From contig NZ_JAMZEA010000002.1 in NCBI RefSeq assembly GCF_024172125.1, positions 744,001-808,000 on the forward strand: a stretch of DNA of 64,000 bases. Direction: 5' to 3'. Positions 57,823 to 64,000 of this stretch are shown one piece after another. This DNA is from Actinomadura rupiterrae (GTDB lineage Bacteria; Actinomycetota; Actinomycetes; Streptosporangiales; Streptosporangiaceae). The notes below the pieces were generated by a model. That model made no database searches, was not told where the DNA came from, and worked only from the letters and a program-made list of their open reading frames with translations. A program made the translations under genes and the position numbers. The first letter of the stretch is position 1, and the number at the start of each line of letters is the position of its first letter.

Positions 57823-59145
57823 ATGGCCGGTACGCCTCGGGACGAGTACGCCGCGGGCAAGGCGCTCCGCAAGCGCGTCAAGCGGAGCGCCCACGCCGAC
57901 TGGACGCCGCCCGCGGACCGCCGCGACCCGGCCGCCGCGATCTTCGCGCAGGACGCGGACCGGCTGCCCGACCTCGTCCCGATCCGGCACGAGCGGATGG
58001 CCGCCGGCGCCTTCCCGTTCCTGCGCGGCGCGGCGGCCGTCATGGCCGGGGACCTGGCGGCGACCCCGTCCACCGGGCTGCGCGTCCAGGCGTGCGGCGA
58101 CGCGCACCTGCTGAACTTCGGCCTCTACGCCTCGCCCGAGCGGATCCTGGTCTTCGACGTCAACGACTTCGACGAGACGCTGCCCGGACCGTGGGAATGG
58201 GACGTCAAGCGGCTCGCGGCGAGCCTGGCCGTCGCCGCGCGCGAGCAGGGCTTCGGCGACAAGGACGCCCGCCGGACGGCGCGCAAGGCCGCCACCGCCT
58301 ACCGGGAGCGGATGCGCGAGCTCGCCGGGATGTCGAACCTCGCCGCCTTCTACACGATGACCAAGGCCGCGGACGTCTACAAGCTGATCAAGAAGAAGGG
58401 CGCGCGCAAGCAGGCCCGCAAGCTGTTCCACCACTCGCGCGGCCGCGGCAACCTCCAGGCCGTCGAGAAGCTGACCCGCCGCGAGGGCGGCTCGCTGCGG
58501 ATCGTGGACCAGCCGCCGCTGGTGGAGCACGCGGGCGCGTTCGACGCCGCCGGGCTCGTCAAGCGCTCCCTGCGCGACTACGCCGGCACCCTGCCGGAGG
58601 ACGTCGCGACCCTCCTCGACCGGTACCGGTACATGGACGCCGCCCGCAAGGTCGTCGGCGTGGGCAGCGTCGGCACCCGCTGCTTCGTCGTCGTCCTCCA
58701 GGGCCGGGACGCCGACGACCCGCTCGTCCTCCAGGTCAAGCAGGCGATGCGGTCGGTGCTGGAGCCGTACCTGTCGCCGAGCGCCTACCCCGACCAGGGC
58801 CGCCGGGTCGTGGCCGGGCAGCGCCTGCTCCAGTCGGTCAGCGACGTGTTCCTCGGCTGGTCGGCGGACGGCGCGCACGACTACTACTGGCGGCAGCTGC
58901 GCGACATGAAGGGCTCGGTGGACGTCACGTCCATGAACGAGTACGGCCTCGGCCTGTACGCGCGGCTGTGCGGCGGCACCCTGGCCGTCGCGCACGCCAA
59001 CACCGGGCCGCGCCTCCGCATCGCGGGCTACCTCGGCCGCTCGGACACCTTCGACGACGCCATCGCCGACTTCGCGATGGCCTACGCCGACCAGAACGAC
59101 AAGGACTACGCCGTCTTCAAGTCCGCCGTGGCGTCCCGCGACTGA
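57823..59145 (+). CDS. DUF2252 family protein
   Basis: A 440-residue DUF2252 protein, a family with remote similarity to aminoglycoside-phosphotransferase/kinase-like folds. Recognisable blocks are FPFLRGAAAVMAGDL, QACGDAHLLNFGLYASPE, FDVNDFDETLPGPWEWDVKR (GDxHxxNFG and DFDE are kinase-like) and VGVGSVGTRCFVVVLQG. The function is unknown. A 15-bp palindrome CCTGGA-ATA-TCCAGG lies 4 bp before the ATG (57805-57819) and may be an operator. The gene end is duplicated in a 33-bp tandem repeat. Confidence 0.92.
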   Translation: MAGTPRDEYAAGKALRKRVKRSAHADWTPPADRRDPAAAIFAQDADRLPDLVPIRHERMAAGAFPFLRGAAAVMAGDLAATPSTGLRVQACGDAHLLNFGLYASPERILVFDVNDFDETLPGPWEWDVKRLAASLAVAAREQGFGDKDARRTARKAATAYRERMRELAGMSNLAAFYTMTKAADVYKLIKKKGARKQARKLFHHSRGRGNLQAVEKLTRREGGSLRIVDQPPLVEHAGAFDAAGLVKRSLRDYAGTLPEDVATLLDRYRYMDAARKVVGVGSVGTRCFVVVLQGRDADDPLVLQVKQAMRSVLEPYLSPSAYPDQGRRVVAGQRLLQSVSDVFLGWSADGAHDYYWRQLRDMKGSVDVTSMNEYGLGLYARLCGGTLAVAHANTGPRLRIAGYLGRSDTFDDAIADFAMAYADQNDKDYAVFKSAVASRD

Positions 59146-59213
59146 GGCCGTCCGCGCCCCGTCACGACCCGCGGCTGAGGCCGTCCGCGCCCCGTCACGT
59201 CCCGCGGCCGAGG
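59135..59213. repeat. 33-bp tandem repeat spanning the DUF2252 stop codon
   Basis: A 33-bp unit starting CCCGCGACTGAGGCCG runs 59135-59167, repeats with two changes at 59168-59200, and begins a third time at 59201-59213. The TGA stop is within the first unit. Confidence 0.8.
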
Positions 59214-59228
59214 TCCTCCGGGCTCTGC

Positions 59229-59801
59229 CTAGTGGACGACGTCGAAGACGTTCTTCTGCAGGCCGTTGGAGTAGGCCTCGTGCTCGACCAGCTTGAGGTG
59301 CTGGGTGTCCTTGTCGGTGTCGCTGAACAGGCGCTTGCCCGCGCCGAGCAGCAGCGGGAAGACCAGCAGGTGGTAGCGGTCGATCAGGCCCGCGTCGGAC
59401 AGCTCGCGGTTCAGTTGCGCGCTGCCGTGCATGATGATCGGCCCGCCCTCGGTCTTCTTCAGCTCGGCGACCGCGTCGAGCGAGCGCAGGATCGTCGTGT
59501 CGCCCCAGCCGTCCACCAGGTCGCCCTCGGTGAGCGTGGTGGACACCACGTACTTCGGCAGCGTCTTGTACCGGGCGAACTCCGCCATCTGCGGCCAGAC
59601 CTTGCTGAACGCCTCGTAGCTGACGCGGCCGAGCAGCATCGCGCCGGCCTCCTCCTGCTCCCGGCCCTTGATCTCGAACGCCTCCGGGACGAAGTCGATG
59701 CCCTTGAACGTCCAGCCGGAGTTGCGGTAGCCCTCCTCGCCGCCGGGGGAGTCGACCACGCCGTCCAGGGAGACGAAAGCGGTACTGATCAGGGTGCGCA
59801 T
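59229..59801 (-). CDS. Dihydrofolate-reductase-fold protein (RibD C-terminal-like, YwjB/YyaP type)
   Basis: A 190-residue DHFR-like reductase. Landmarks are STAFVSLDGVVDSPGGEEG, AGAMLLGRVSYEAFSKVWP, KYVVSTTL and GPIIMHGSAQLNRELSDAGLID. Proteins of this group are common in actinobacteria; the substrate is unknown. GGAGG at good distance sets the ATG at 59801. It stands alone and converges on the DUF2252 gene. Confidence 0.9.
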   Translation of the reverse strand: MRTLISTAFVSLDGVVDSPGGEEGYRNSGWTFKGIDFVPEAFEIKGREQEEAGAMLLGRVSYEAFSKVWPQMAEFARYKTLPKYVVSTTLTEGDLVDGWGDTTILRSLDAVAELKKTEGGPIIMHGSAQLNRELSDAGLIDRYHLLVFPLLLGAGKRLFSDTDKDTQHLKLVEHEAYSNGLQKNVFDVVH

Positions 59802-59836
59802 GGCGGCCTCCGGAGGCTCGTGGATCGCTGGTCAGG

Positions 59837-59861
59837 TCCGGTGCGGCTCGTCCGCACCGGA
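59837..59861. terminator. Perfect 10-bp-arm hairpin between the GroES-like and DHFR-like genes
   Basis: TCCGGTGCGG (59837-59846), loop CTCGT and CCGCACCGGA (59852-59861). It lies after the GroES-like stop and 35 bp before the DHFR-like start on the same strand. It may terminate the former or act as an operator of the latter. No T-run follows. Confidence 0.5.
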
Positions 59862-59918
59862 TGGACCAACTTTAGGGGAGACCTGCGACGACATCCGCGA
59901 GCACCGGCCCCCGGGGCG

Positions 59919-60242
59919 CTAGAGGTAGAGGCCGGTGCCGTGCTCGGGGCGCTCGCTGGCGATGGCGTGCAGGTCGCGCTCGCGCATGACGAGGTAGTCC
60001 TCGCCCTGGATCTCGACGACGAACTGGTCCTCCGGGTGGAACAGGACGCGGTCGCCGACCTTCACGGTGCGGACGTGGTGGCCGGTGCCGCAGACCTCGC
60101 CCCAGTGCAGCCGGTTGGACTGCTCCACCGTCGCGGGGATGACGATGCCGCCGGTGCTGCGGCGCTCGCCGCTCTCCTTCTCGACCTTGATCATCACGCG
60201 GTCGTGGAGCATCTGGACTTCGAACTTGGCCTGCTGTGACAC
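59919..60242 (-). CDS. GroES/Cpn10-like protein, free-standing
   Basis: A 107-residue Cpn10-fold protein: MLHDRVMIKVEKESGERRSTGGIVIPAT is the beta-barrel entry and mobile-loop region, and VKVGDRVLFHPEDQFVVEIQGEDYLVMRERDL the barrel end. It is encoded without a groEL. The GTG start at 60242 has TATGTT 6 nt upstream, a good leaderless -10. It differs from housekeeping GroES in its long N-terminal and C-terminal tails (ASERPEHGTGLYL). It may act as an alternative co-chaperonin. Confidence 0.85.
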   Translation of the reverse strand: MSQQAKFEVQMLHDRVMIKVEKESGERRSTGGIVIPATVEQSNRLHWGEVCGTGHHVRTVKVGDRVLFHPEDQFVVEIQGEDYLVMRERDLHAIASERPEHGTGLYL

Positions 60243-60307
60243 CCTCGGAACATACCAGTCCCGGCCGGTTCGCCCGTCCCGGCGGCGGCGCGCGGTGGCC
60301 GGCCGGG

Positions 60308-61258
60308 TCAGCAGGCGGGCGGGATGGCGGCGATGGTCAGCGCGACGGCGGCGAGCGGCGCGGCGACGGACGCGATCGCGGCGGCCCGGGCCAGCGGACG
60401 CGCCAGGCGGCCCGTGCGGGGCGGATCGTCCAGCCGCGCCAGCCGGTGCGTGAGCGGCCGGTCCTCGGCCGGGCCGTCCGCGCTGGTCGGGCCGGTTGCG
60501 GCGAGGGTGCCGGACGGGCCGGGGAGCAGGGTCAGGCGTTCCAGCGCCGACCGGACGGTCCGGGGCCCGTGGCGTCGGACGGCGGCGTCGTCGGCGGCCA
60601 TCTCCAGCAGCAGCGGCACGGTCGCCGCGGCCCGGCGCAGGGTGGGCAGCCAGGGCAGGGCGGCGTGGCTGAGGTCCAGCAGCATCAGCAGGGCGTGGTG
60701 GCGCTGCCGCAGGTGGGCGCGCTCGTGGGCGAGGACGGCGGCCAGCTCGTCCGGGGCGAGGCCGGAGCGGGCGCCGCTGCTGATCACGATCGACCGGGCC
60801 CCGGCGGGCAGGCAGTAGGCGACCGGGAGCGGGTGGTCCAGGAGCAGGACGTCCGGGTGCCGGTCGTCGGCGCGCGCGACCAGGCCGAGCATGCTGCGGT
60901 GCCGCCTGCGGCTCCGGACCGTCCGCCAGGCGCGGGGCACGCCGCGCGACAGCCGGACCGAGCACAGGACGGCCACCGCGCAGCTCGCCAGCGCGCCCCA
61001 CAGCAGGCCGCGGTGGTGGTGCGGGGTGAGGCAGGTCGACAGCAGCTCGGCGAACCCGTGGCCCGCGGCGGGCGGCCAGAACAGCACCAGCGTGACCAGG
61101 CCGAACAGCGACGCCCACAGGCCGAGGATGGCGCCCGTCCAGCACAGCACGGCGCTCGCCGGATGGCTGCGCGGGAACGCGGCGCCGTCCAGCGACGGGC
61201 CCGCGCAGCACCCCAGCACGACGATCAGCACGACCAGCTGGACGGCGAGAACGAGCAC
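60308..61258 (-). CDS. M56 family membrane metallopeptidase (BlaR1/MecR1-like, no sensor domain)
   Basis: A 316-residue membrane protein with several hydrophobic segments. The zinc motif VLAHERAHLRQRHH (HExxH) is followed by LLEMAADDAAV with a third ligand Glu. No penicillin-binding sensor domain is present. The C-terminus ends in another hydrophobic helix (ASVAAPLAAVALTIAA). The gene begins 4 bp after the BlaI-type regulator gene. In such pairs the peptidase responds to an envelope or copper/antibiotic signal and leads to loss of repressor activity. Confidence 0.92.
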   Translation of the reverse strand: MLVLAVQLVVLIVVLGCCAGPSLDGAAFPRSHPASAVLCWTGAILGLWASLFGLVTLVLFWPPAAGHGFAELLSTCLTPHHHRGLLWGALASCAVAVLCSVRLSRGVPRAWRTVRSRRRHRSMLGLVARADDRHPDVLLLDHPLPVAYCLPAGARSIVISSGARSGLAPDELAAVLAHERAHLRQRHHALLMLLDLSHAALPWLPTLRRAAATVPLLLEMAADDAAVRRHGPRTVRSALERLTLLPGPSGTLAATGPTSADGPAEDRPLTHRLARLDDPPRTGRLARPLARAAAIASVAAPLAAVALTIAAIPPAC

Positions 61259-61262
61259 CCCG

Positions 61263-61742
61263 TCAGCGCCCCGTCCCCGAGTCGCCCGCGCCGCCCGTCG
61301 CCCCCGCGCCGCCCGTCGCCCCCGCGCCGCCTGGGCTGCCCGTCGCGCCCGTGGCGCGGTTCGTGCCCGGTTCGTCCGGGGAGGTGCGGGCGTTGAGGGC
61401 GTCCAGCATGCGGCGGGCGTCGGCCTCGGGGACGCTCTCGACCAGCCGCGCCAGGATCGCGCCCTGGTCGGGGGAGTCGGTGAGGGCGTCCAGCATCAGC
61501 GCGACGGTGAACTCGTCGCGGCTCTGCGTCGGCGCGTACCGGAACGCCTGCCCGTCGGGGACGCGGCGCAGCAGGTCCTTGCGGGTGAGCCGCTCGGCCA
61601 CGGTCTGGACGGTGTTGTAGGCGAGCCGCCGGTCGGCGGTGGCGTTGAGCCTGTTGAGCAGCTCGCGGACGCGGAGCGGCTCGTCCGCCGCCCACAGCGC
61701 GTCCATGATCGCCCGCTCCAGCGCGCCGCCGAGATCCCCCAC
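61263..61742 (-). CDS. BlaI/MecI/CopY family transcriptional repressor with Gly/Ala/Thr repeat tail
   Basis: A 159-residue winged-helix repressor. LERAIMDALWAADEPLRVRELLNRL and YNTVQTVAERLTRKDLLRRV are the DNA-binding parts; the dimerisation helix region follows to ~125. The C-terminal ~30 residues are a G-A-T-G-G repeat encoded by 18-bp DNA repeats, not usual in the family. GGGAGGG before the GTG at 61742 gives the start. It forms a two-gene operon with the M56 peptidase. The target genes are not evident. Confidence 0.92.
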   Translation of the reverse strand: MGDLGGALERAIMDALWAADEPLRVRELLNRLNATADRRLAYNTVQTVAERLTRKDLLRRVPDGQAFRYAPTQSRDEFTVALMLDALTDSPDQGAILARLVESVPEADARRMLDALNARTSPDEPGTNRATGATGSPGGAGATGGAGATGGAGDSGTGR

Positions 61743-61813
61743 GAGTCCCTCCCTGCCGTTCCCGCCCGGCCCATTGTCCCGCACCGCGCGGGCGCGGGCG
61801 GCGGGCGGCCCGG

Positions 61814-62851
61814 TCAGGGGCGGACGGCCCCGGCCCACGGCCGCCCGGCGATCGGGCTGATCTTGACGACGTCGCCGGTCTGCGGCGCGTGCACCATCTT
61901 CCCGCCGCCGATGTACATCCCCATGTGGTGCAGGTCGGAGTAGAAGAACACCAGGTCACCGGGCTGGAGCTGGTCGCGGGACACGTGCGTCCCGGCGTTG
62001 AACTGGGCTCCGGTGTAGTGCGGCAGGTTGATGCCGACGCGGGCGTACGCGTAGAGCGTCAGCCCGGAGCAGTCGAAGCCCTTGATGTTGGCGCCCTGCG
62101 CGATCCCGTACGTGGGCCCGGACGCGCTGCCCCCGCCCCACGAGTACGGCACGCCGAGCTGCGCCAGCGCGTACCGCACCGCCTGCGCGCCCTTGCCCGA
62201 CCCCGGGACGGACGGCGCCTTGCCCGGCTTGTCCGGTGTCGGCGCGTCCAGCTGCCCCTTGGCCTTCTCGTACAGCTTGGTCACGCTGTCGCGCTTCTTC
62301 GCCAGCGCCGCGCTCAGCGCCTCGACCTGCCGGGCCCGTTCCTGCGCGGCGAGCCGGGCCCGCTGCGCGCCCTGGACGGCCTGCATCAGAGCCGAGACGC
62401 GGGTGCCGTTCTGCGTGGCGAAGTACCGCAGCGTGGACGCCTGGTCGAGCAGCGACTGCGGGTCGGACGTCGCGAACATCCGCTGCGTCGGGTCGGTCTC
62501 GCCGTTGATGTAGCTGGTCGCGGCGACCCGGGCGATGTCGCGCCGGACGGCCTCCAGCGCGCGATCCTGCTGCCGGGCGATCCCGTCCGCTACTTTCGCG
62601 GCGCGGCGGGTCTCGGCGAGCTTCACCCTGAGCCCGTTGTACTGCTCGGTGAGCCGTTCGAGCCGGTCCTTGAGCGCCGCCGCGTCCGGCTTGGGCTTCA
62701 CGGGCGCTGCGTGCGCGGCCGGGACGGGCCCGAGCAGCGCGACGGCGGTGATCCCTGCCGTGACGACCGTCCAGCGCCGGGGAAGGACACGGCGCACGGC
62801 CCCGGAGCCGGGCTGGCGGGGGACGGGGGTTGCGGGGGTTGCGGGGCGCAC
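61814..62851 (-). CDS. Secreted NlpC/P60 peptidoglycan endopeptidase (RipA-like)
   Basis: A 345-residue protein. It has a signal peptide (RRWTVVTAGITAVALLGPVPAAHA), an N-terminal coiled-coil domain (~55-215) as in RipA-type hydrolases, a Pro/Gly linker and a C-terminal NlpC/P60 domain. The catalytic Cys is in GFDCSGLTLYAYARVG and the His in HHMGMYIGGGKMVHAP. GAAGGGAG precedes the GTG at 62851. It cleaves peptide stems of peptidoglycan during division or growth. A large hairpin lies 58-98 bp upstream in the leader. Confidence 0.95.
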   Translation of the reverse strand: MRPATPATPVPRQPGSGAVRRVLPRRWTVVTAGITAVALLGPVPAAHAAPVKPKPDAAALKDRLERLTEQYNGLRVKLAETRRAAKVADGIARQQDRALEAVRRDIARVAATSYINGETDPTQRMFATSDPQSLLDQASTLRYFATQNGTRVSALMQAVQGAQRARLAAQERARQVEALSAALAKKRDSVTKLYEKAKGQLDAPTPDKPGKAPSVPGSGKGAQAVRYALAQLGVPYSWGGGSASGPTYGIAQGANIKGFDCSGLTLYAYARVGINLPHYTGAQFNAGTHVSRDQLQPGDLVFFYSDLHHMGMYIGGGKMVHAPQTGDVVKISPIAGRPWAGAVRP

Positions 62852-62908
62852 GGGCGTCTCCCTTCGCGGCCGGGCCGGGCGGGCGGCGGCCGGGGGTGTG
62901 CGGCTGGC

Positions 62909-62949
62909 GTCCGGGCCCGCGCCCCTCGGGGTGGGACGCGGGCCCGGAC
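62909..62949 (-). promoter_or_regulatory. Large hairpin in the leader of the NlpC/P60 gene
   Basis: GTCCGGGCCCGCG (62909-62921) and CGCGGGCCCGGAC (62937-62949) pair perfectly over 13 bp; the loop contains CCCC-TC-GGGG. No T-run follows. It could be an attenuator or RNA-stability element. A second hairpin CTCCTAC-GCTCT-GTAGGAG lies further upstream near 63030-63048. The gap 62852-63153 also has CCCTCCGCG-type repeats next to the acetyltransferase stop. Confidence 0.5.
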
Positions 62950-63153
62950 CGTGGACTCCCGACGGCCCTCGGGGGAGGGCGCGGCGGTGCCGGCGCGGCG
63001 TCCGGACCGTCCGGCCGCCTCGCAGGCTCCTACAGAGCGTAGGAGGTTCGCCCGACGAATGCCACCCGAGCCCCATCAATCACACAAATCCCCCGCTCCG
63101 CAGCGCCCGCGGCGCGCGGAGGGCGCGGGGTGCGCGGAGGGCGCGGAGGGCGG

Positions 63154-63672
63154 CTAGGCGCCGAAGGGCTTCGCGTAGCGGATCGTGCCGGACGGCAGCG
63201 GGCGCGCCGGGTTCAGCGAGAGCGCCATCAGCGCCTCGTCCGGCACGTCGAAGCCCGCCCGGATGCCGTGCCGCGACGCCGGGGTGAAGCCGAAGCGCGG
63301 GTAGTACGCCGGGTGCCCGAGCACCACGACGTACCGTTCGTCCTGCTCGGCGGCGTGCTGGAGCGCGGCGCGGATGGCCGCCGAGCCCGCGCCGGAGCGC
63401 TGGTGCTCCGGCAGCACCGAGCACGGGGCCAGCGCGAGCGCCGGGGTGCCGCCGATGTGGCAGCGGGTCAGCAGCGCGTGCCCGACGACCTCGCCGTCCG
63501 GGGTGGTCGCGACGACCGAGAGGCCGTCGATCCACGCCTCGTCCCGGCGGAGCGCGTCGACCAGGTCGGCCTCCGCGGGCGTGTCGAAGGCGGCGCGGAC
63601 GACCTCCCGGACGGCCGGCGCGTCGGCCTCCGTCTCGGGGCGCGTGATCCAGGTTCCAGAGTTGCTCGACAC
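63154..63672 (-). CDS. GNAT family N-acetyltransferase
   Basis: A 172-residue acetyltransferase. [28 protein letters not shown] and [21 protein letters not shown] contain the acetyl-CoA pyrophosphate loop (QRSGAG), followed by [18 protein letters not shown]. The pattern matches the YhbS-like predicted acetyltransferases. The substrate is unknown. It stands alone on the minus strand, upstream of the NlpC/P60 gene. Confidence 0.93.
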   Translation of the reverse strand: MSSNSGTWITRPETEADAPAVREVVRAAFDTPAEADLVDALRRDEAWIDGLSVVATTPDGEVVGHALLTRCHIGGTPALALAPCSVLPEHQRSGAGSAAIRAALQHAAEQDERYVVVLGHPAYYPRFGFTPASRHGIRAGFDVPDEALMALSLNPARPLPSGTIRYAKPFGA

Positions 63673-63709
63673 GATCCGATCCGTTCTGTGAGAGGCGCGC
63701 CGGCGCGGG

Positions 63710-64000
63710 TCAGGATCGGCGGCGGCGCGTCCGCGTCCGCGTTTCGCAGGCCGCGAGCAGCTCGGCCGCCTGGACGGCCTGCTCCGCCTGCGGCCCGAGC
63801 GTGTGCGCCGCGACCTGCTGGACGTACCGGGCCTGCGCCGCCGCCTCCGCGGCCTGCCCGAGGTTCAGCAAGATCCAGCCTATGAGCTGGCGGGTGTCGA
63901 GCGTGTCCTCGTGCTGTTCCCCGAGTGTCGCGACCTGCGCCGGAAGCAGCGCCTGCGCGACCGCCATGGCCTCCTGGTCGCGTTCGAGCATGTGCAGCGT
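63710..64000 (-). CDS. TPR-repeat protein, C-terminal fragment cut by the window end
   Basis: The frame is open to the last base and continues outside. The visible 97 residues contain a kinesin-light-chain-type TPR pattern ([30 protein letters not shown], then [20 protein letters not shown]) and an Arg/Thr-rich end. Such repeats occur in large actinobacterial regulators and ATPases. The identity of the full protein cannot be determined here. Confidence 0.8.
   Translation of the reverse strand, partial: TLHMLERDQEAMAVAQALLPAQVATLGEQHEDTLDTRQLIGWILLNLGQAAEAAAQARYVQQVAAHTLGPQAEQAVQAAELLAACETRTRTRRRRS

Noticed and set aside
62852..63060. c-di-AMP (ydaO-type) riboswitch upstream of the NlpC/P60 gene
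   Set aside because: Location is right and a GCGGGGGA-like string exists, but the conserved GTCAGCTAACC-type 3' block and pairing elements could not be found. Kept only as an unidentified leader structure.

Overview
The window reads as chromosomal DNA of a filamentous actinomycete. Base composition is very high in G+C and codon third positions are almost all G or C. It carries F420-type oxidoreductases, serine/threonine kinases with extracytoplasmic domains, gas-vesicle genes in the actinobacterial order and many leaderless-looking promoters. The family is probably Thermomonosporaceae or a relative in the Streptosporangiales or Streptomycetales; that placement is inference. No tRNA, rRNA, CRISPR array, insertion sequence or phage gene was recognised.

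Layout. 0-5 kb: a membrane HTH protein, an alpha/beta-hydrolase that has lost two catalytic residues, a GlxA-type regulator, a cupin, and a fused epimerase/deazaflavin-oxidoreductase. 5.3-11.3 kb: a tightly overlapping inositol-type sugar operon (dehydrogenase, TIM-barrel isomerase/dehydratase, kinase, ABC importer). 11.4-16.7 kb: a receptor kinase, a small ORF, a paralogous pseudokinase and a GT39-like membrane protein, all on the minus strand. 16.8-22.5 kb: a four-gene operon for an SMC-like ATPase and three accessory proteins that look kleisin-like and winged-helix. It recalls MukBEF/Mks/Wadjet but has no nuclease gene beside it and an extra subunit. This is the best candidate for an undescribed system.

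22.7-28.7 kb: a large ATPase-LuxR regulator followed by two degenerate AMP-binding genes, each preceded by the same promoter-like element. A strong double-stem terminator and a block of repeated intergenic elements (28.7-29.2 kb) follow. 29.4-39 kb: an aldehyde dehydrogenase, a split RibD pair, SbcCD, a frameshifted HEAT-like gene, an HxlR regulator with an F420/FMN oxidoreductase, and a tiny membrane protein. 39-46 kb: a GH15 glucoamylase-like enzyme converging on an operon of an SDR, an enolase-superfamily enzyme and a GlcD-GlcF-like fusion.

46-57.3 kb looks like a stress island: a pyruvate-oxidase-type TPP enzyme, an Mrp/MBH-type cation antiporter module without the NuoL-like A subunit, a SAP-like basic protein and a compact gas-vesicle cluster. 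Three transcription units here, plus the tiny membrane protein at 39 kb, carry GNNT-N14-GGG(T/A)A(C/T) elements resembling actinobacterial SigB/SigF promoters. That suggests shared stress control. 57.3-64 kb: a Nudix hydrolase, a DUF2252 protein, a DHFR-fold protein, an orphan GroES-like protein, a BlaI/M56 pair, an NlpC/P60 hydrolase, a GNAT acetyltransferase and a partial TPR protein cut by the window end. Several gene ends and junctions here carry short tandem duplications that include the stop codon.
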